From Sepiola atlantica (taxonomy: Eukaryota; Mollusca; Cephalopoda; Sepiida; Sepiolidae), in the NCBI GenBank assembly GCA_963556195.1, contig OY744516.1, positions 36,767,278 through 36,831,277 on the forward strand: a stretch of 64,000 nucleotides of DNA, written 5' to 3'. Below the pieces are notes generated by a model. It was not told where the DNA came from. It saw only the letters and a list, made by a program, of their open reading frames with translations, and made no database searches. The first letter of the stretch is position 1. Each line of letters begins with the position of its first letter. The translations under genes and the position numbers were made by a program. This document shows positions 21,901 to 33,659 of the stretch, one piece after another.

Positions 21901-23085
21901 GGTGGTGTGAACGAAGCATCTTTTTCTCATCAGGATCTGATTTTATTCTTCAAGCATCAGCTTAATGTTAAAATTAGCTATGATAAGATTACATTCCATG
22001 GAATTCAACAAAAGGTGGATGCAAGTTACACGTCTATACAAAAGAAAGAGCACTAGGTATGAATATATTTTCTTGCTTGAGCATAGCACACATGGTTCTT
22101 GGTCTTTTGGGGCTCCAGCCAAATTAAAATAGATCATTGTCTCTTAACTAGTTCAGTGAATGCCTCCTTTTACTTTTTGGTGACAGAGATCTTCCAAGAT
22201 GCCCACTTCTGACTTTATTTTTTCGCTTATCAAATCGTATTTACCTGGGAAGGACACCATCCACTCAAAATCCATTCTTATTTTGATTCTTGCCACTTAA
22301 GCACGACTCCCAATTAAAGACCAACCTGCTTGTTTTTGGTCCCAAACAAACCGGTAAATAATGGGTTTTCTATAGATATATAGGGTTGCGAGTATCTTAC
22401 TAATCTGCCCCTGATTTTATTTCGGTTTTTCTTCTTTGTGAAATTTTTTTCATTTAACAACAGGATGCTTGTTGTAATTTGGGAAAACTTTATGAGCCCA
22501 CATGTTTGGCCATTGACCTGTGCCACTTGGTCAGACATTAGCTGTGCATGCTGATCCTACTGATATTCCCACTACTTTGTCCCACTGTGAACTAGTACCT
22601 CTTTTTTGCAGATGCTCAGGTTGCATCATCTGGTTTTTACCTAATGTTTCTGTTCTTGCTGATCTTTTAACAACCTTGTCCGGCTGTCAATTGTTAAGGT
22701 ATCTCCCTTTGTTGGGATTATAGGAGCCTTTTGTTAAGTTATCTCCCTTTGTATTACGATAAAAAAGAGTTCTGTTCCTTTGGGACAAGTTCTTAGAGTG
22801 ATCTCCCTTGCTTGTTGTTGTTGATTATTGATTGAGAAAACCAAGATGACAGTTGGGATAAACGGATGTGTGTCTAACTTGACCAGACACCATTTTTACT
22901 TAGTGCAGCCTGACCATTTCAGTGACGGATTTCCTTCTTTCCTAACCAGATAATTGTGATCTATCTGTCTGTCCCATGACAAAGTGTCCTTTTCGACAAT
23001 CTACAAATTTGGCATTCTACTATACTCTCCTTTTCAGGACAATTTCTCCTTCAGCATGTCGAGGTGTTATTCAACCTTAGTGTGA
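21901..23085. other. Unassigned, probably old LINE-derived sequence
   Basis: Moderate G+C and repeated 'ttatctccctttgt' (22700, 22740) and 'gatctccctt' motifs suggest transposon-derived DNA continuing from the Tx1-like element. No frame was recognisable. Confidence 0.4.
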
Positions 23086-23089
23086 CATA

Positions 23090-23390
23090 CACACCCGATG
23101 AGCATTATTGGAGAAGAAACCAAACTTGTTAAGCTGTTCTCCAACCTACAAAGTGAGAAAATAGCACAGCTCCCATGACTGAGAAACAGTTTTTTTTATG
23201 TTCACAATTACTGAAGCATGGAACAAACTGCCTGCATCAGTTGTTGGCTGCCGAGACACTGAATCCTTTAAAACCTTCATGCTTCCTGAAATTCACCAAA
23301 ACTCCACCTGATGTCAGCCTCCTTCATACATATGTACACCATGTCTCATACACTGTTCATTTCCCTGACAATTGTACATTATCTTATCTT
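23090..23390 (+). pseudogene. CR1/Jockey-type LINE C-terminus, copy 2
   Basis: Plus-strand fragment closely matching 57150-57350: 'gaaaatagcacagctcccat', 'ctgcctgcatcagttgttg', 'cactgaatcctttaaaacc'. It corresponds to the last ~60 residues of the RT protein ('RNKLPASVV.C.DTESFK'). A foldback element begins at its 3' side (23388). Confidence 0.7.
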
Positions 23391-24363
23391 GGGGTGTAAT
23401 GCCAAAACCCATAATTAAACAAGTTGAGAACGAAGCTAAGGGCACATAACTCAAGTTCATAATTTTCTAGTTAAAGACAGGGAACCATACATGCACTTTT
23501 GATAAGTTGCAGCACACCCAAATACTCTACACAGTGATATCATCATCATCATCATCAAATAATGAACAATCTCTATTAGGCAAGATCTTGTGTTTCTCGC
23601 CTATACGTAACTATTATAAGTACACACTGAATTATATTTTTATTTACTATTAATCGAATATTTATTGAAATCAAAAATAAAATAAAGGAAAACGTTAACG
23701 ATTTTTTGAAAACCCTATTTTAAAAAAATCTGTAAACATGGAGTATGTTTTGAATTATTTTTCTGCAAACTCTCCACCCGGGCAACGCCGGGTAAATACA
23801 GCTAGTCATCAAATTAATTAACGAGTGGATGAGAGAGAAAAAACAAAAAAAAATCTCTTACATTGATAGAAAATCCCATCATATCCAAGTCATAGACGAG
23901 TCTGGGTTTTAAATCCTATTTCAGTTACCTAAATTATTTAGGGCAAAATGTGGTTCCATATTACTTCCTAAACAATCTTTTTTTACTTAAGATTTTAGTA
24001 AAAAAAATAAATATTATAAACAAGTTTCAGCGTACACATAAAACAATGTGATGTGAATTCGACCGGAAAAATAGTCGCCATTTTTATGAACAAATCCAAG
24101 GACGATAGCTTAAGTTCATGATTTTTAGTTAAACAACAAGGAACCGCATTCATTTTTTTTAAGATAAATACGAAAGCAAAAAAAACAAAAACATTTTAGC
24201 ATTTTTTTTTAGTTCTCAGTGCAAAAAAGGGTTAAATAATGTTTTAATCTTTAAAAAAAATGGTTCCCTGTCTTTAACTAGAAAATTATGAACTTGAGTT
24301 ATGTGCCCTATGCCTCGTTATCGACTTGTTTAATTATGGGTTTCAGCATTACACCCCAAACAA
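23388..24363. mobile_element. Foldback element with ~100-bp inverted ends
   Basis: 23388-23489 and 24262-24363 are near-perfect reverse complements, starting 'ggggtgtaatgc' and running through 'aaacccataattaaacaagt', 'agggcacataactcaagttc' and 'agttaaagacagggaacca'. A short Helitron (23570-23805) lies inside, and a third related segment sits at 24100-24153. No transposase is visible. Confidence 0.75.
23570..23805 (+). mobile_element. Complete short Helitron (236 bp)
   Basis: Starts TCTCTATTAGG after A23569. Internal 'ttctcgcctatacgtaac' is shared with 53395-53450. It ends with a hairpin ACCCGGGCAACGCCGGGT (23776-23793; six-base arms), then 'aaatacag', CTAG (23802-23805), then T. All non-autonomous Helitron hallmarks are present. 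Related 3' ends: 29429-29457, 53612-53643, and minus-strand ends at 40631 and 54096. Confidence 0.8.
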
Positions 24364-25335
24364 TTTATTTTTACTTAAAATCATGTTTTACTAAAGAAAA
24401 AAAAAAGCAAACAGCAAGTTGTAGTAAGTTTCATCGGACACGTGAAACGATGAAAAACAAGTTGCCAAGAAACACATGTCACTATTATTATAAACAAGTC
24501 AAAAAAGAGGCTAACCAAGGAAGAACGATAACTCAAGCTCATAATTTTTGAATCAACAGACAGGATTATGAACTTGAGTTATCGTTCTAAGCCGCTTTCT
24601 CTTCTTGTTTACAAAGATGGCGACTATAGTTTCCGGTCTAGTTTCCATTTCGGCGTTTCACATATGCGATGAAACTTGCTACAACTTTGTGGTGTTAATG
24701 TTATTATTTTAATTAAAAATGAGTTATAGACAAAATATAGTCGCCATCTTTATAAACAAGTCGTGAACGAGGTTAAGGGCACATAACTCAAGTTCATAAT
24801 TTTCTAGTTAAAGACAGAGAACCACTTTTTTAGAAAAGGGTTAAACATTATTTTACCATTTGTTGAGGTAGAAAACTCCCTCCTAAAAATGGTGGTAATG
24901 TTGAAGAATCATCACTTACAATGGCGGTCGAATGTGACGTCACCACCCCCAAAAAGTAGCCTGGCTTATTAAGGCCGGTAAATAATACTTTGTTTTCTGC
25001 TTTTTGTGGTAAAAAATAAAATATTACAAGTTTTTTGTTTTTCTTTTCTTTATTATTGTGAAAATAAAATCAATGTTTTTTTTTATAAATGGATTAGAAA
25101 TATAACAAATAATACATTTTATAATAATAATTAATTAACAAATAATAAAATCAGTGTTTTTGCAATGTTTTTATAACTGGATACGGATACGAATCTTCAA
25201 CATTACCAAAATGGTAAAATATTTTTTTTCTTTACTTTTGTATTAACTTTAAAAGAAGGGGGAAAAGTGTTTCCTTGGTCTTTAACTAGAAAATTATGAA
25301 CTTGAGTTATCGTCCTTGGATTTGTTTATAAAGAT
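24364..25335. repeat. Cluster of further inverted copies of the 23.4-kb terminal repeat
   Basis: The segment 'aactcaagttcataatttt' occurs at 24522-24550 (plus), 24564-24586 (minus), 24782-24828 (plus) and 25283-25318 (minus). Outer parts include 'agatggcgactata' and its complement. These are truncated, mutually inverted relatives of the element at 23388-24363. Confidence 0.75.
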
Positions 25336-25756
25336 GTTGACTATATTTTTCCACCCACGGCATGTGTACGGTAAAACTTGCTATAACTTGCTGTTTTTTA
25401 TTTTTTGTTTTTTCAAATATGGTTTAACTAAGAATAAGTTGTTTGGTGTGTCATCCATACGTGACTGAAATAGGAATTAAACTGTTTTGTTTTTTTTAAG
25501 TTAAAAAAATATATATAATAAATTAAAATAAAAAGAAGAAGAATATACATATATATGACTTACAAATTGGTCGTTATTGAAAGTTTCCACCTGCATGCGA
25601 GCCCCGTGTGTAAGTAAGTGTGATTATTTATAGATCAGCTGATGATCTATAAAACTGTGAACTGCATATATAAAAGAAATGTGTACACACACCACCGAAA
25701 TGAGGGGGAAGAGAATTACACACTAAAAAAACAACTAGACAACAACGAAGCTAGCG

Positions 25757-25781
25757 CTCTCTCTCTCTCTCTCTCTCTCTA
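25757..25781 (+). repeat. (CT)n microsatellite
   Basis: Twelve CT units. A C-run lies at 25977-25986. Confidence 0.95.
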
Positions 25782-26079
25782 GTTAAACTAAATACGCGCA
25801 CTGGCTTTAATGAAAGTTGAGAGGACGAAAAGTTGAGAGGTCACAAGGTCATAGCGGGTGTTTTTCTTTTTTTTTTGGTTGGTTGATTTGGACTCCATAC
25901 TACTGGCAGGGCTAGCCGGCGTTTGAATAGAAAATAGAAGTGTTAAAAAAGTGTGTGTAACAAGTTCCTTTTAAGCCCCCCCCCCCTCCCTAGCTCTCGC
26001 AACTGGTTCAATATAATAGAAAAAAGAAAAGAAAATGTCATGACCTAAGAACCGTCCATGTTGGCGAGGCAAGTAAATA

Positions 26080-26330
26080 GGGACTTTCTATTCGACAGTT
26101 TACAGGTTTCAAAATTCCTTTAAAATTTCTAAGGGTTACAAAGTAATTCATTTTGTTTTTTTGCTTTTTTTTTTCAACTATTAATGAAAGATTCAAATGG
26201 TTGACTTGTTTATGAAGAAGCCAAAATGCATTCAGATGAATTAAATTTCATAATTAAATTATTGGTTAAATGTATAAGCGAGAAACACACGCACACGTGA
26301 AGTTGTCTTATAATTTTATTAATATAGAGA
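26080..26330 (-). mobile_element. Helitron 5' region
   Basis: In the minus sense it begins TCTCTATATTAATAAAATT at 26330 after an A, followed by 'cgtgtgcgtgtgtttctcgc', the same internal motif as in the 23.57- and 53.37-kb Helitrons. Interior 'atttaattatgaaattta' and 'tcgaatagaaagt' match 54580-54740. A 3' terminus was not identified. Confidence 0.55.
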
Positions 26331-27320
26331 TTGGTTGGGGGACACCGACCCTCTATATGTGTTGTTTTTATGAATCTTGAGAAAATAGTGTAATTTCAAA
26401 TAAAACCGAATCGAAATTTGTGACAGCCTGTAACAGTCATAAACATTGACATTTCTGTCCTCTGCAGAAGAGCATCCCTAACAAAGTTGTTTGGTAACAC
26501 GGAGACTAATCAGCCTCCACGGCGATTAATTTCGACCGGACATTTGAAGGACTACATCCAGACCCTTAGGGAATTGCAGGGCAGGCAGAGAGCTTCCAGG
26601 CACCCACAAGAAAGATTTCCTCTCTCCACCCCCTGTAGACACTGAGCAAGGCTATCTTCACTTGAAGATATATTGTTCCAAGAAGACTTTCGGCAGCAGA
26701 ACCTTACTACTTTTTTTAGTCGTTTCTTCACTGTTTTAACTTCTGGCAACCTACACCCAACGGTGTAGATAACTACATTTACTTATAGAATTTCTTATTG
26801 TTTTCCTTTTATTTGACACCCCTTTTGTTAGAGATTATTATAAGAGTTAGATTTACAGTTTATGTCAAGATTAGCTCCCTATAGGTCTAACTTGAGGTTT
26901 TCAGATTGCCCGACTGTTCGACGTCTATTTCATACCAGTCAGGGGTACATCGTGGCACGTTCTGATTTTAGAGTCCGGCGCGCTAGGGGCTGCAGCTTTT
27001 TTATCTGAATAAGGCATGGTTTTGTTCTAGAATATTTTGTAGAAGCGTCTCGCTCCCCCCTATACCACTGCCCCCCCCTTCCTTAAAAAAAACAAATTGT
27101 AATAAAAAACGCTTTATGACTTACTCAAGAGGATTGAATCCATTTATGTAATTGAGTATTTATATAAAAAAGATAGTTTCCCTTATATATCTGCCTCCAC
27201 ACATACAGATAACTGTCTACTATTCCGCGATGCGTTCCACATTGGCGTTTATTGTGCATTTTGTACAGCCTAACCCATAACCTAACTTAATCTGACGCAT
27301 ATCTAGATAGGACTCATAAA
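26331..27320. other. Unassigned spacer
   Basis: More balanced base composition than its surroundings but no frame above 65 codons and no familiar motif. This is one of the few stretches where a small host exon could hide. Confidence 0.4.
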
Positions 27321-27327
27321 AGTAAGT

Positions 27328-27357
27328 CTGTGCACGCAGTGTATACTGCGTGCACAG
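27328..27357. repeat. Perfect 13-bp-arm hairpin
   Basis: CTGTGCACGCAGT (27328-27340), loop GTAT, then the exact complement (27345-27357). Stable G+C-rich stem in an A+T-rich setting. Confidence 0.85.
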
Positions 27358-27984
27358 GGAGTTTTTTTTTAATTTTTATTTATTTTGCAAAACTCATTTT
27401 TCCATTAGTGACGGGGTTCTTCTAGAAAAAAACCCAGTTCGGTCCTAGAAGGTGCACCATCCTGAGCATCTTCATTGGGGGGGGGGGGGGCTTATTTGTA
27501 GCCAGTCGTCTGAGGTACCCCTACCTCGGAATGCCGGCGAGTCCGTTCTTAGCTATTTTTTGCACCCTTTTACTCTATATATCTCTGTCGTTTTGTTTTT
27601 CTTTGTATTTCGTTCTCCACGCTCCAGGGGGAGCTGGTCCTCCCCTCCACATTAAACTGACTTTATGTCTAACCTTGCTGCTGCAAACGAGAAAGCGAGC
27701 AAACCACACTAACTTGAGGTTTTTAATTGTTCGATCTTGTGGCGAGGAGCAAGCTGCGAATTAATTCATGAATTAAATAACAACGCGTGCGGTTTTGGTG
27801 GGTTGTCTGGGCGAGGTGTTTCTTTTTCTGCCTTTTTATATAAGAGAACAAAACAAGCAGGTGTTTAAACGTTCGGTCGCCGCTTTTTTTCTTTTTTTTT
27901 TATTCTTTTTTCTTTTCTCTTCTCAGGTCAGGAGTAGGGTTTTCATAGTTGTTAATCTTTGCATGAAAAGGATTCTTTTTATCA

Positions 27985-28016
27985 CTCTCTTACTCTCTCT
28001 CTCTCTCTCTCTCTCC
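27985..28016 (+). repeat. (CT)n microsatellite
   Basis: Followed to 28115 by a polypyrimidine-rich region. The overlapping leucine/serine-rich frames are low-complexity artefacts. Confidence 0.9.
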
Positions 28017-28160
28017 TGTTCTACCTTTCTTTCTCTCTTTGCACGTATTTCTTTCTCTTCCTCTCTCACACATTCTTTCTCCCTCTTTCTTTATCTTATC
28101 TCTCTCTCTGTCCCAAACATGTGCTTGTTTCTGTTTACTGTTGACATATAAGTCTCCACA

Positions 28161-28179
28161 TGGGGGGGGGGGGGGGGGA
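28161..28179 (+). repeat. Poly-G tract
   Basis: Run of about 18 G. Other G or C runs of 9 or more lie near 4527, 6376, 7461, 7958, 27477, 31817, 35559, 37460, 48271, 51622 and 51797. Confidence 0.9.
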
Positions 28180-28823
28180 CACCAACGTGTTTGACAGTTA
28201 GTGTCATAAAAAAGTCCTCTTCCATCAGGAACCCTTTCCTCAATTAAGAGGCGCCAGAAGGGACGTGACAAAAAACAAATATTTGGGTGTGTGAGTTTTT
28301 TTTTTTTTTTTTTTTTAATCTTACGTAGTTCGGTATATACGACTTTTTTGTTTGTTGTATATTCATCTCTACGGAGGGGGGAGTATGATTACATCGTCGT
28401 CCCTAATAACTTGCCCCCTCCACTCGCCCCCAAGTTAGACATAAGGTCGGTTTTTAATGTGGGGAACATCTAGCCCCCCTCCCAATGGAAGCACTCCACT
28501 CTGGATTGGAAACAAAAATAAAATTGCCTCAGTCTAGAAGGATTTCTCCCCAGACGGAGGACAGAACAAATACTACGATTTGAATTAATTATTCGCAAAT
28601 ATATATATATATGTAATTAATTTACAAATTCGGCAGTCATAACGGTGTAGGTAAGTGTCTGTTCTGCTCTTAACTAGACACATTTTGCCCCAGCGTCCAA
28701 CCACTGTTCCTTCCATTCTTCAATCATTTGTCCATTACTTTCACCACAATACCACATTTACTTTATGGGCTAGACTACTTAAAATATCCCCGATGGTTTA
28801 AAATCAATTTTGTTTACAAAAGA

Positions 28824-28825
<2 letters not shown>

Positions 28826-28893
<68 letters not shown>

Positions 28894-28908
28894 GTGTGTG
28901 TGTGTGTT
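28826..28908 (+). repeat. (GT)n microsatellite
   Basis: About 40 GT units with a short TATG interruption near 28885. Confidence 0.95.
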
Positions 28909-29234
28909 TCAATGGCACCATGAAAAAGTTAGCGAGTAAAACACGTGCCTCTTTATAGTCGCCGAACGAAACAATTTCAAATGGTAAATGGGAGCGAAAA
29001 GTCAGACAACCACCTCAGACTTACCTCACCGCCTGAAATGAATTTGTAAAGAAATCCATCACTTTATAATAAAAAGTGAACGGTGAGTGTTTTTTCTCTA
29101 GGTCATCAAAAATGATAATCTATATATGAAATATTAAATTACGACCATAATTCTATGATTTTATATGAATATTTTAGTAATATATCCAGGCAAAGCATAG
29201 TTTCGTTTCTGTCATTTTTGACAGGGTGTACACT

Positions 29235-29372
29235 AATATATATATATATATATATAATTATTTTTATTTACACAGACATGTACACAATCTGCGACATTGG
29301 CATGTCGATGTTATCGATCAACAGCTATTATAAACTGAGATCTTATCAGGCAGAGTTAGAATCCGAAAAGTA
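29235..29372 (+). repeat. Single arm of the 5.4-kb foldback family
   Basis: Next to a (TA)n tract. Shares 'ttatttttatttacacaga', 'ggcatgtcgatgttatcgat' and 'tcttatcaggcagagtta' with 5405-5625, but has only one arm. Confidence 0.75.
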
Positions 29373-29424
29373 GTTGAAGAAAAGTAGTTGAAAAAAGAAA
29401 AGCAAAACAAATTGAAAGTAAAAA

Positions 29425-29457
29425 CACTCCCGGGTAACGCCGGGTATGTACACCTAG
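29425..29457 (+). mobile_element. Helitron 3' terminus
   Basis: Hairpin CCCGGGTAACGCCGGG (29429-29444), 'tatgtacac', CTAG (29454-29457), then T. The body upstream is short or lost. Confidence 0.6.
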
Positions 29458-29564
29458 TATTTTATAAGAAATAAAAGTTTTCAAATTAAACTTTCCAGTG
29501 ATTTCCAAATTAGTGGAATTCTGAAGAAATTTAAGTTTTGGCCAAATTAACGCACATAAGCATA

Positions 29565-30012
29565 ATCCATTGAAGTATTTGTAAAACAAGCACAAGGATG
29601 CTACATTGCGGCGATGGGACAGGGACTGGAGCTTGGTTGACAGTGAGGGACCTATTAGGTTAGCGACTCTTTTTTTGGACCTTGTCAATGATGCACCAGT
29701 GGCAAGAATACTCCATGCATGGGCGGATGGTGGCTTTGTAGAGATACAGGATAATGTCAGGTGTGAGGAGTTTACTAGCACGGTAGAGGGAGCCAACCTT
29801 CTTTGCGGCAGCCTTGGCAATGTCTTCAATATATTTGTTCCAATTCATGTTACCTGTGAAGGTTAGGCCGAGAAGTTTGAATAATGAACTCTCAGGTAGG
29901 GTGTTATTTGCCATGACAATCAGTGGTTGGAGAGGTTTCTTGTAGTTATTGAAGGAAAGGAGCTTTGTTTTTGCGGCATGAAAAGTTACCAACCATTTAT
30001 GACCCCAATCCA
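29565..30012 (-). pseudogene. Jockey-type LINE C-terminal fragment (copy C)
   Basis: Minus frame from 30013 reads 'WLVTFHAAKTKLLSFNN', 'FKLLGLTFTGNMNWNKYI', 'KKVGSLYRASKLLTPD' and 'LYLYKATIRPCMEYSCH'. A shifted frame then reads 'VANLIGPSLSTKLQSLSHRR' and 'ASLCLFYKYFNG'. This is the thumb/post-RT region of the same family as copies A (33.66-37.78 kb) and B (59.88-63.03 kb). One frameshift separates the halves, and both ends are truncated. Confidence 0.85.
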
Positions 30013-30024
30013 CTACACTACGAC

Positions 30025-30250
30025 TTTAATTGTATGGCCACGTTGAAAGAATGGATGAGAGTTCTTAGTATAACAATTGAGGTAGCAGGGTCAGCCCACA
30101 TAGAAAGGTCAAGGAAAACATGGGAGGAAGTGATAAGGATGGATTTGAAAGAAAGAGGGATAAATAAAGACCTGGCCAGAGATAAGTTAGTTTGAAAGTA
30201 AATTTCTAATAACCGTCCATGTAAAACGTATGTAAAACGGACTTTAAACT
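30025..30250 (+). pseudogene. RTE-like LINE tail, copy 2
   Basis: Plus-strand text 'RMDESS' then, in another frame, a segment equivalent to 'TWEEVIRMDLKERGINKDLA' (30118-30180), as at 15643. It is followed by the typical 3' end 'aacggactttaaactgatga' and a palindromic (TTG)n/(CAA)n tract at 30265-30290. Confidence 0.75.
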
Positions 30251-30439
30251 GATGATGAAGATTGTTGTTGTTGACAACAACAACAAACACATGAACACTA
30301 AACAGGTTCGAGACATGCACATTAATATAAACTGCTGGTGAGGCTGAGAGAATTGTCTACATTTCTCACCGGTGTCAGAGGTCGATGTAGGCATTCATTT
30401 ACTGATCCCGCTCGGGTACGGTGCGATACAAGCCCGGTT

Positions 30440-30550
30440 TAATGTGTGTGTGTGTGTATGTACGTGGAGGGGGGCTATTTACTTGTCTCCACACGAGTAC
30501 AAAGTTAGACACAAGGTTGGTTTTTTTTTTAATATGCGAAAATCCCCCCC
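30440..30550 (-). repeat. Short dispersed repeat ('caaggttggttttt')
   Basis: The segment 'tatttacttgtctccacac' ... 'aagttagacacaaggt' recurs inverted at 53780-53835 and in part at 28428-28460. Origin unknown. Confidence 0.5.
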
Positions 30551-31239
30551 TCCCCAAAGGCGGCGGGTACTTCAGGGTCATTTAAAAATGACCTCGTTTC
30601 AGTCGCCCACCCCCCTCCCTCGCTAAAAGATACGCATCCAAATATAGCCACAGATACTGCACTTTTGCTATAGAGGTGATCGGCGCTGGATGCCTGAGAA
30701 AAAAGAAAAAAAAAAAAAAAACAGAAAACAATGTTACTTACTTGGTAAAAAAAAAAGTATAGCAGTAACTGTAACAGTAAAACTGTTGTATTATTTACTT
30801 TTTTCGCCGTAGGAATTTTAAATTCCCCCCCTCCTTAGTTGTTGGACATGATCACATAATATCGTTAACGTCCCGTTGTGGGATAAGCGTCTTCTTTTTT
30901 GTTGTTCTTGTGAGAGCAACAATTGTGTTTAAGTCTGTAGTACACACGCGCACACACACTCAACAAATACATTTCACTTCTTAGCCTTTTTGTTTTTTTC
31001 TTTCATTCATAATTATTCTCTGTTCTTTTCATTCATTCATCGTTACGCGATAATTTCGTCTTCCTTTCGACCTTCTTCAAGTTTATTCATTCATAATAAC
31101 AGACAAAAAGTCGCATGATGACGGAATTTCCACGCTATCCAATGAATTATTTTTACTATTGCTGGCGTTAGAAATTAACAAATATGTTTAAATTACAATA
31201 ATATTCCACAACATGTGGTTATGGTGTATTACTATTTAA

Positions 31240-31660
31240 CTACATCACCTATGAGCCGTTGGGCCAGTATCCATCTATCTATCTATACATATATATATAT
31301 CTATATATATATATAATTTCTCAACTTTGACATTGGTTGATAATCACGTTTTAAAAGGATTACAAAGTCAAAGGAAATCAAAATACATTAGGATGTCATA
31401 ATATATCTTCTCTCTCTTATTTACTGTCTCTTTCTCCTCCTCACCCCTTATCTCTCCTTTTCTCCTCTGTCACCCTGTTCTCCCCCTCCTTTAATTATTT
31501 ACATAATTCCATCACAAAGGATTTCACAAAGTCAGAATACATTGTGATGTCATGTTAGACCCATTCTCTTTCCCCTACCCTTCTCCCTCTCTCTCACACA
31601 CACACGTCTGTCTGTCTCTCTCTGCATTTCTTCTTTCTCGTGCGCGCACATATATAAGAG
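31240..31660 (+). repeat. LINE-associated 3' module and polypyrimidine tracts
   Basis: Contains 'gagccgttgggccagtat', a (TA)n tract (31280-31316), 'gacattggttgataatc', and two successive blocks of 'aaatacatt(a)ggatgtcat' type sequence each followed by a C/T-rich tract. The same order is found at 58945-59390 and 59735-59870. Confidence 0.6.
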
Positions 31661-32029
31661 AGAGAGAGAGAGGGGGGGAGGAGGAGGACTCCTTCAGAAC
31701 GATTTACGGTCTTTATTTTAACCGACACTTGAATAAATCTTGTGTCATGATGATCGGACAACAATGAAAAAGAAAGACAATTCATTTACTATATTTGGGT
31801 CGCCGAAAAAAGAATACCCCCCCCCCCATCATTCATTCATAGATTTTAAAGTTAGTTTCTCTTTCTCTTTTGTCCTACAAGACGCAAAGGTGACTGGGCG
31901 CACGTGTACAAGTCATACTCAACTTCGAACACGTCTATTACCGACTTTTCATTTTTAATTCTTGCTAATCCTATCGATTAAGCATCACATTTTCAAATTA
32001 TATATATATGTGTGTGTGTGTACAAGGTA

Positions 32030-32545
32030 ATCTCCTAAGCTAATGAACGGATCATTATGAATTTTGGAATATATATTCTAAAAATACCATGAGTAACATG
32101 GGCGTATTATTTTATTTTTATTTTTTTCCATAAATGCTAACATTAAGGGGGTGCATATATATAACAATTTTTATTTTATTTTTGTTTATTAACCGATCAT
32201 TATGAATTTTGGAATATATATTCTCGGAAACCCGGTGAGTAACATGGTCACATTATTATTATTATTATTTTTTTTTTTTTTAGTGTGAACTTTACCATTT
32301 AGGGGGTGCGTTAGACACCAAAAAATAATAGAGAAGAATTGCTCTACATTAAATTTTGAGTTATATTAAGTAATATATTTTAAAAGGATTGGTGTGCGCG
32401 TGAACATCAATAATATGTATGTGCTTGGTACAATCCTAAACTATTGAACTTATCATTATGAATTATGGAATATGTATTCTAGTCAACAGGGTATGTAACA
32501 TGGCACATTATTTTTTTTTTAAACTATACCATTTAGGAGGGTGCC
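32030..32545 (+). repeat. Three tandem-spaced copies of the 'gatcattatgaattttgga' repeat
   Basis: Copies at ~32030-32160, ~32185-32310 and ~32420-32545 each run from 'taa.(c/g)(g/t)atcattatgaatt' through 'gtaacatgg..cacattatt' to 'ccatttaggggggtgc'-like ends. Spacers differ, so this is local duplication and not a regular satellite. Confidence 0.7.
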
Positions 32546-32929
32546 ACCGAAACTGTACAATATTTCCCAAAGAACTAAAAAAAACATTAAAATTTAAAAC
32601 TATTGCTATATTTACTGCATATACATGTCCTGTGACAGGTATTTGACTAATATATAAAACTTTATATAAATATTAAAACAGCCTACACAAAGTAACTCGC
32701 GTTTCTGTGCAAAGCGCACTCCATCAGGGCTGCTACAATAATAATTAAATTGTTTGAAAGAAAGTCAGACACAGATATCGAGGGCCAGCGAATTGACGAC
32801 ACCGTTTTTCTCAAGGTTATAACTACGGGGGGGGGGTGAGGGATGAAGACTTTAAGCATGTAAATTTATTACCATCGATTAGCTTAATTTAAGTTGCGCC
32901 TTCCCCTATACATTTATACATTCAAGAAC

Positions 32930-33260
32930 AATAGGTGTCAATCCCATACCTGCATAAACAGAATATGCATGCATGCATACAAGTCATAACACATCTGCAA
33001 ATTCACACAAACATTTCTTACCACTTAAAAATCTCCCATACATACACACATACAAACAGAACATATTCATACACATAAATCTTGACACGACAGCAGGCAA
33101 GCACAGCTTAGACTAACATACACACTTCTGTCGGCTAGACATGGTTAAAACCACAGCCCACATACATACACATATCGTCATATATTTAATATTACTTACA
33201 CACATAGAAGACAATTCACAGAAATACACACACACACACATACGAACTCACTTTACTTGC
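32930..33260 (+). repeat. Diffuse (CA)-rich region
   Basis: Dense 'cacatacatacac' variants without a fixed period; probably an eroded microsatellite. Confidence 0.6.
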
Positions 33261-33600
33261 ACTTATACTTATGAATTAGTATATTAAATTCTATATACAC
33301 CTTCATTCTAGCAAATGTCTTATGTTAGTCATAATAAAAAAAAGTACTTATTGGCATGGTCAAAGTTGCTAGCTCCCGACGCGCTGAATATTAGCATTTT
33401 CAAAATTTTTCATTTCATATTATGTATTATTAAACTTTCTTTTTCAGACTCCGTTGCAATTGTTAGCTATAAATATATATATATACATACACAGATGAAA
33501 TGATTAATTTTAAAATCGTGTCGTTACTTATGAGAGGGGAACCTATTTTCATGTGTATGTTGTCTCTGGAAGGTAACCTAAAGACTTATTGTAAGTGGAA

Positions 33601-33603
<3 letters not shown>

Positions 33604-33636
<33 letters not shown>
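33604..33636 (+). repeat. (TA)n microsatellite
   Basis: Pure AT dinucleotides abutting the 5' end of LINE copy A. Confidence 0.95.
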
Positions 33637-33637
<1 letters not shown>

Positions 33638-33659
33638 AAAACTTCTTTTTCACCTGTGG

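Noticed and set aside
25757..25781. (CT)n tract as a promoter GAGA-type element
   Set aside because: Microsatellites of this type are everywhere in the window and no gene lies nearby.
26552..26749. 65-codon Cys-containing minus frame
   Set aside because: Short, unmatched to any known pattern, and no repeat or gene context.
27795..28151. 118-codon Leu/Ser/Phe-rich frame
   Set aside because: It is translation of a (CT)n and T-rich region; low complexity.
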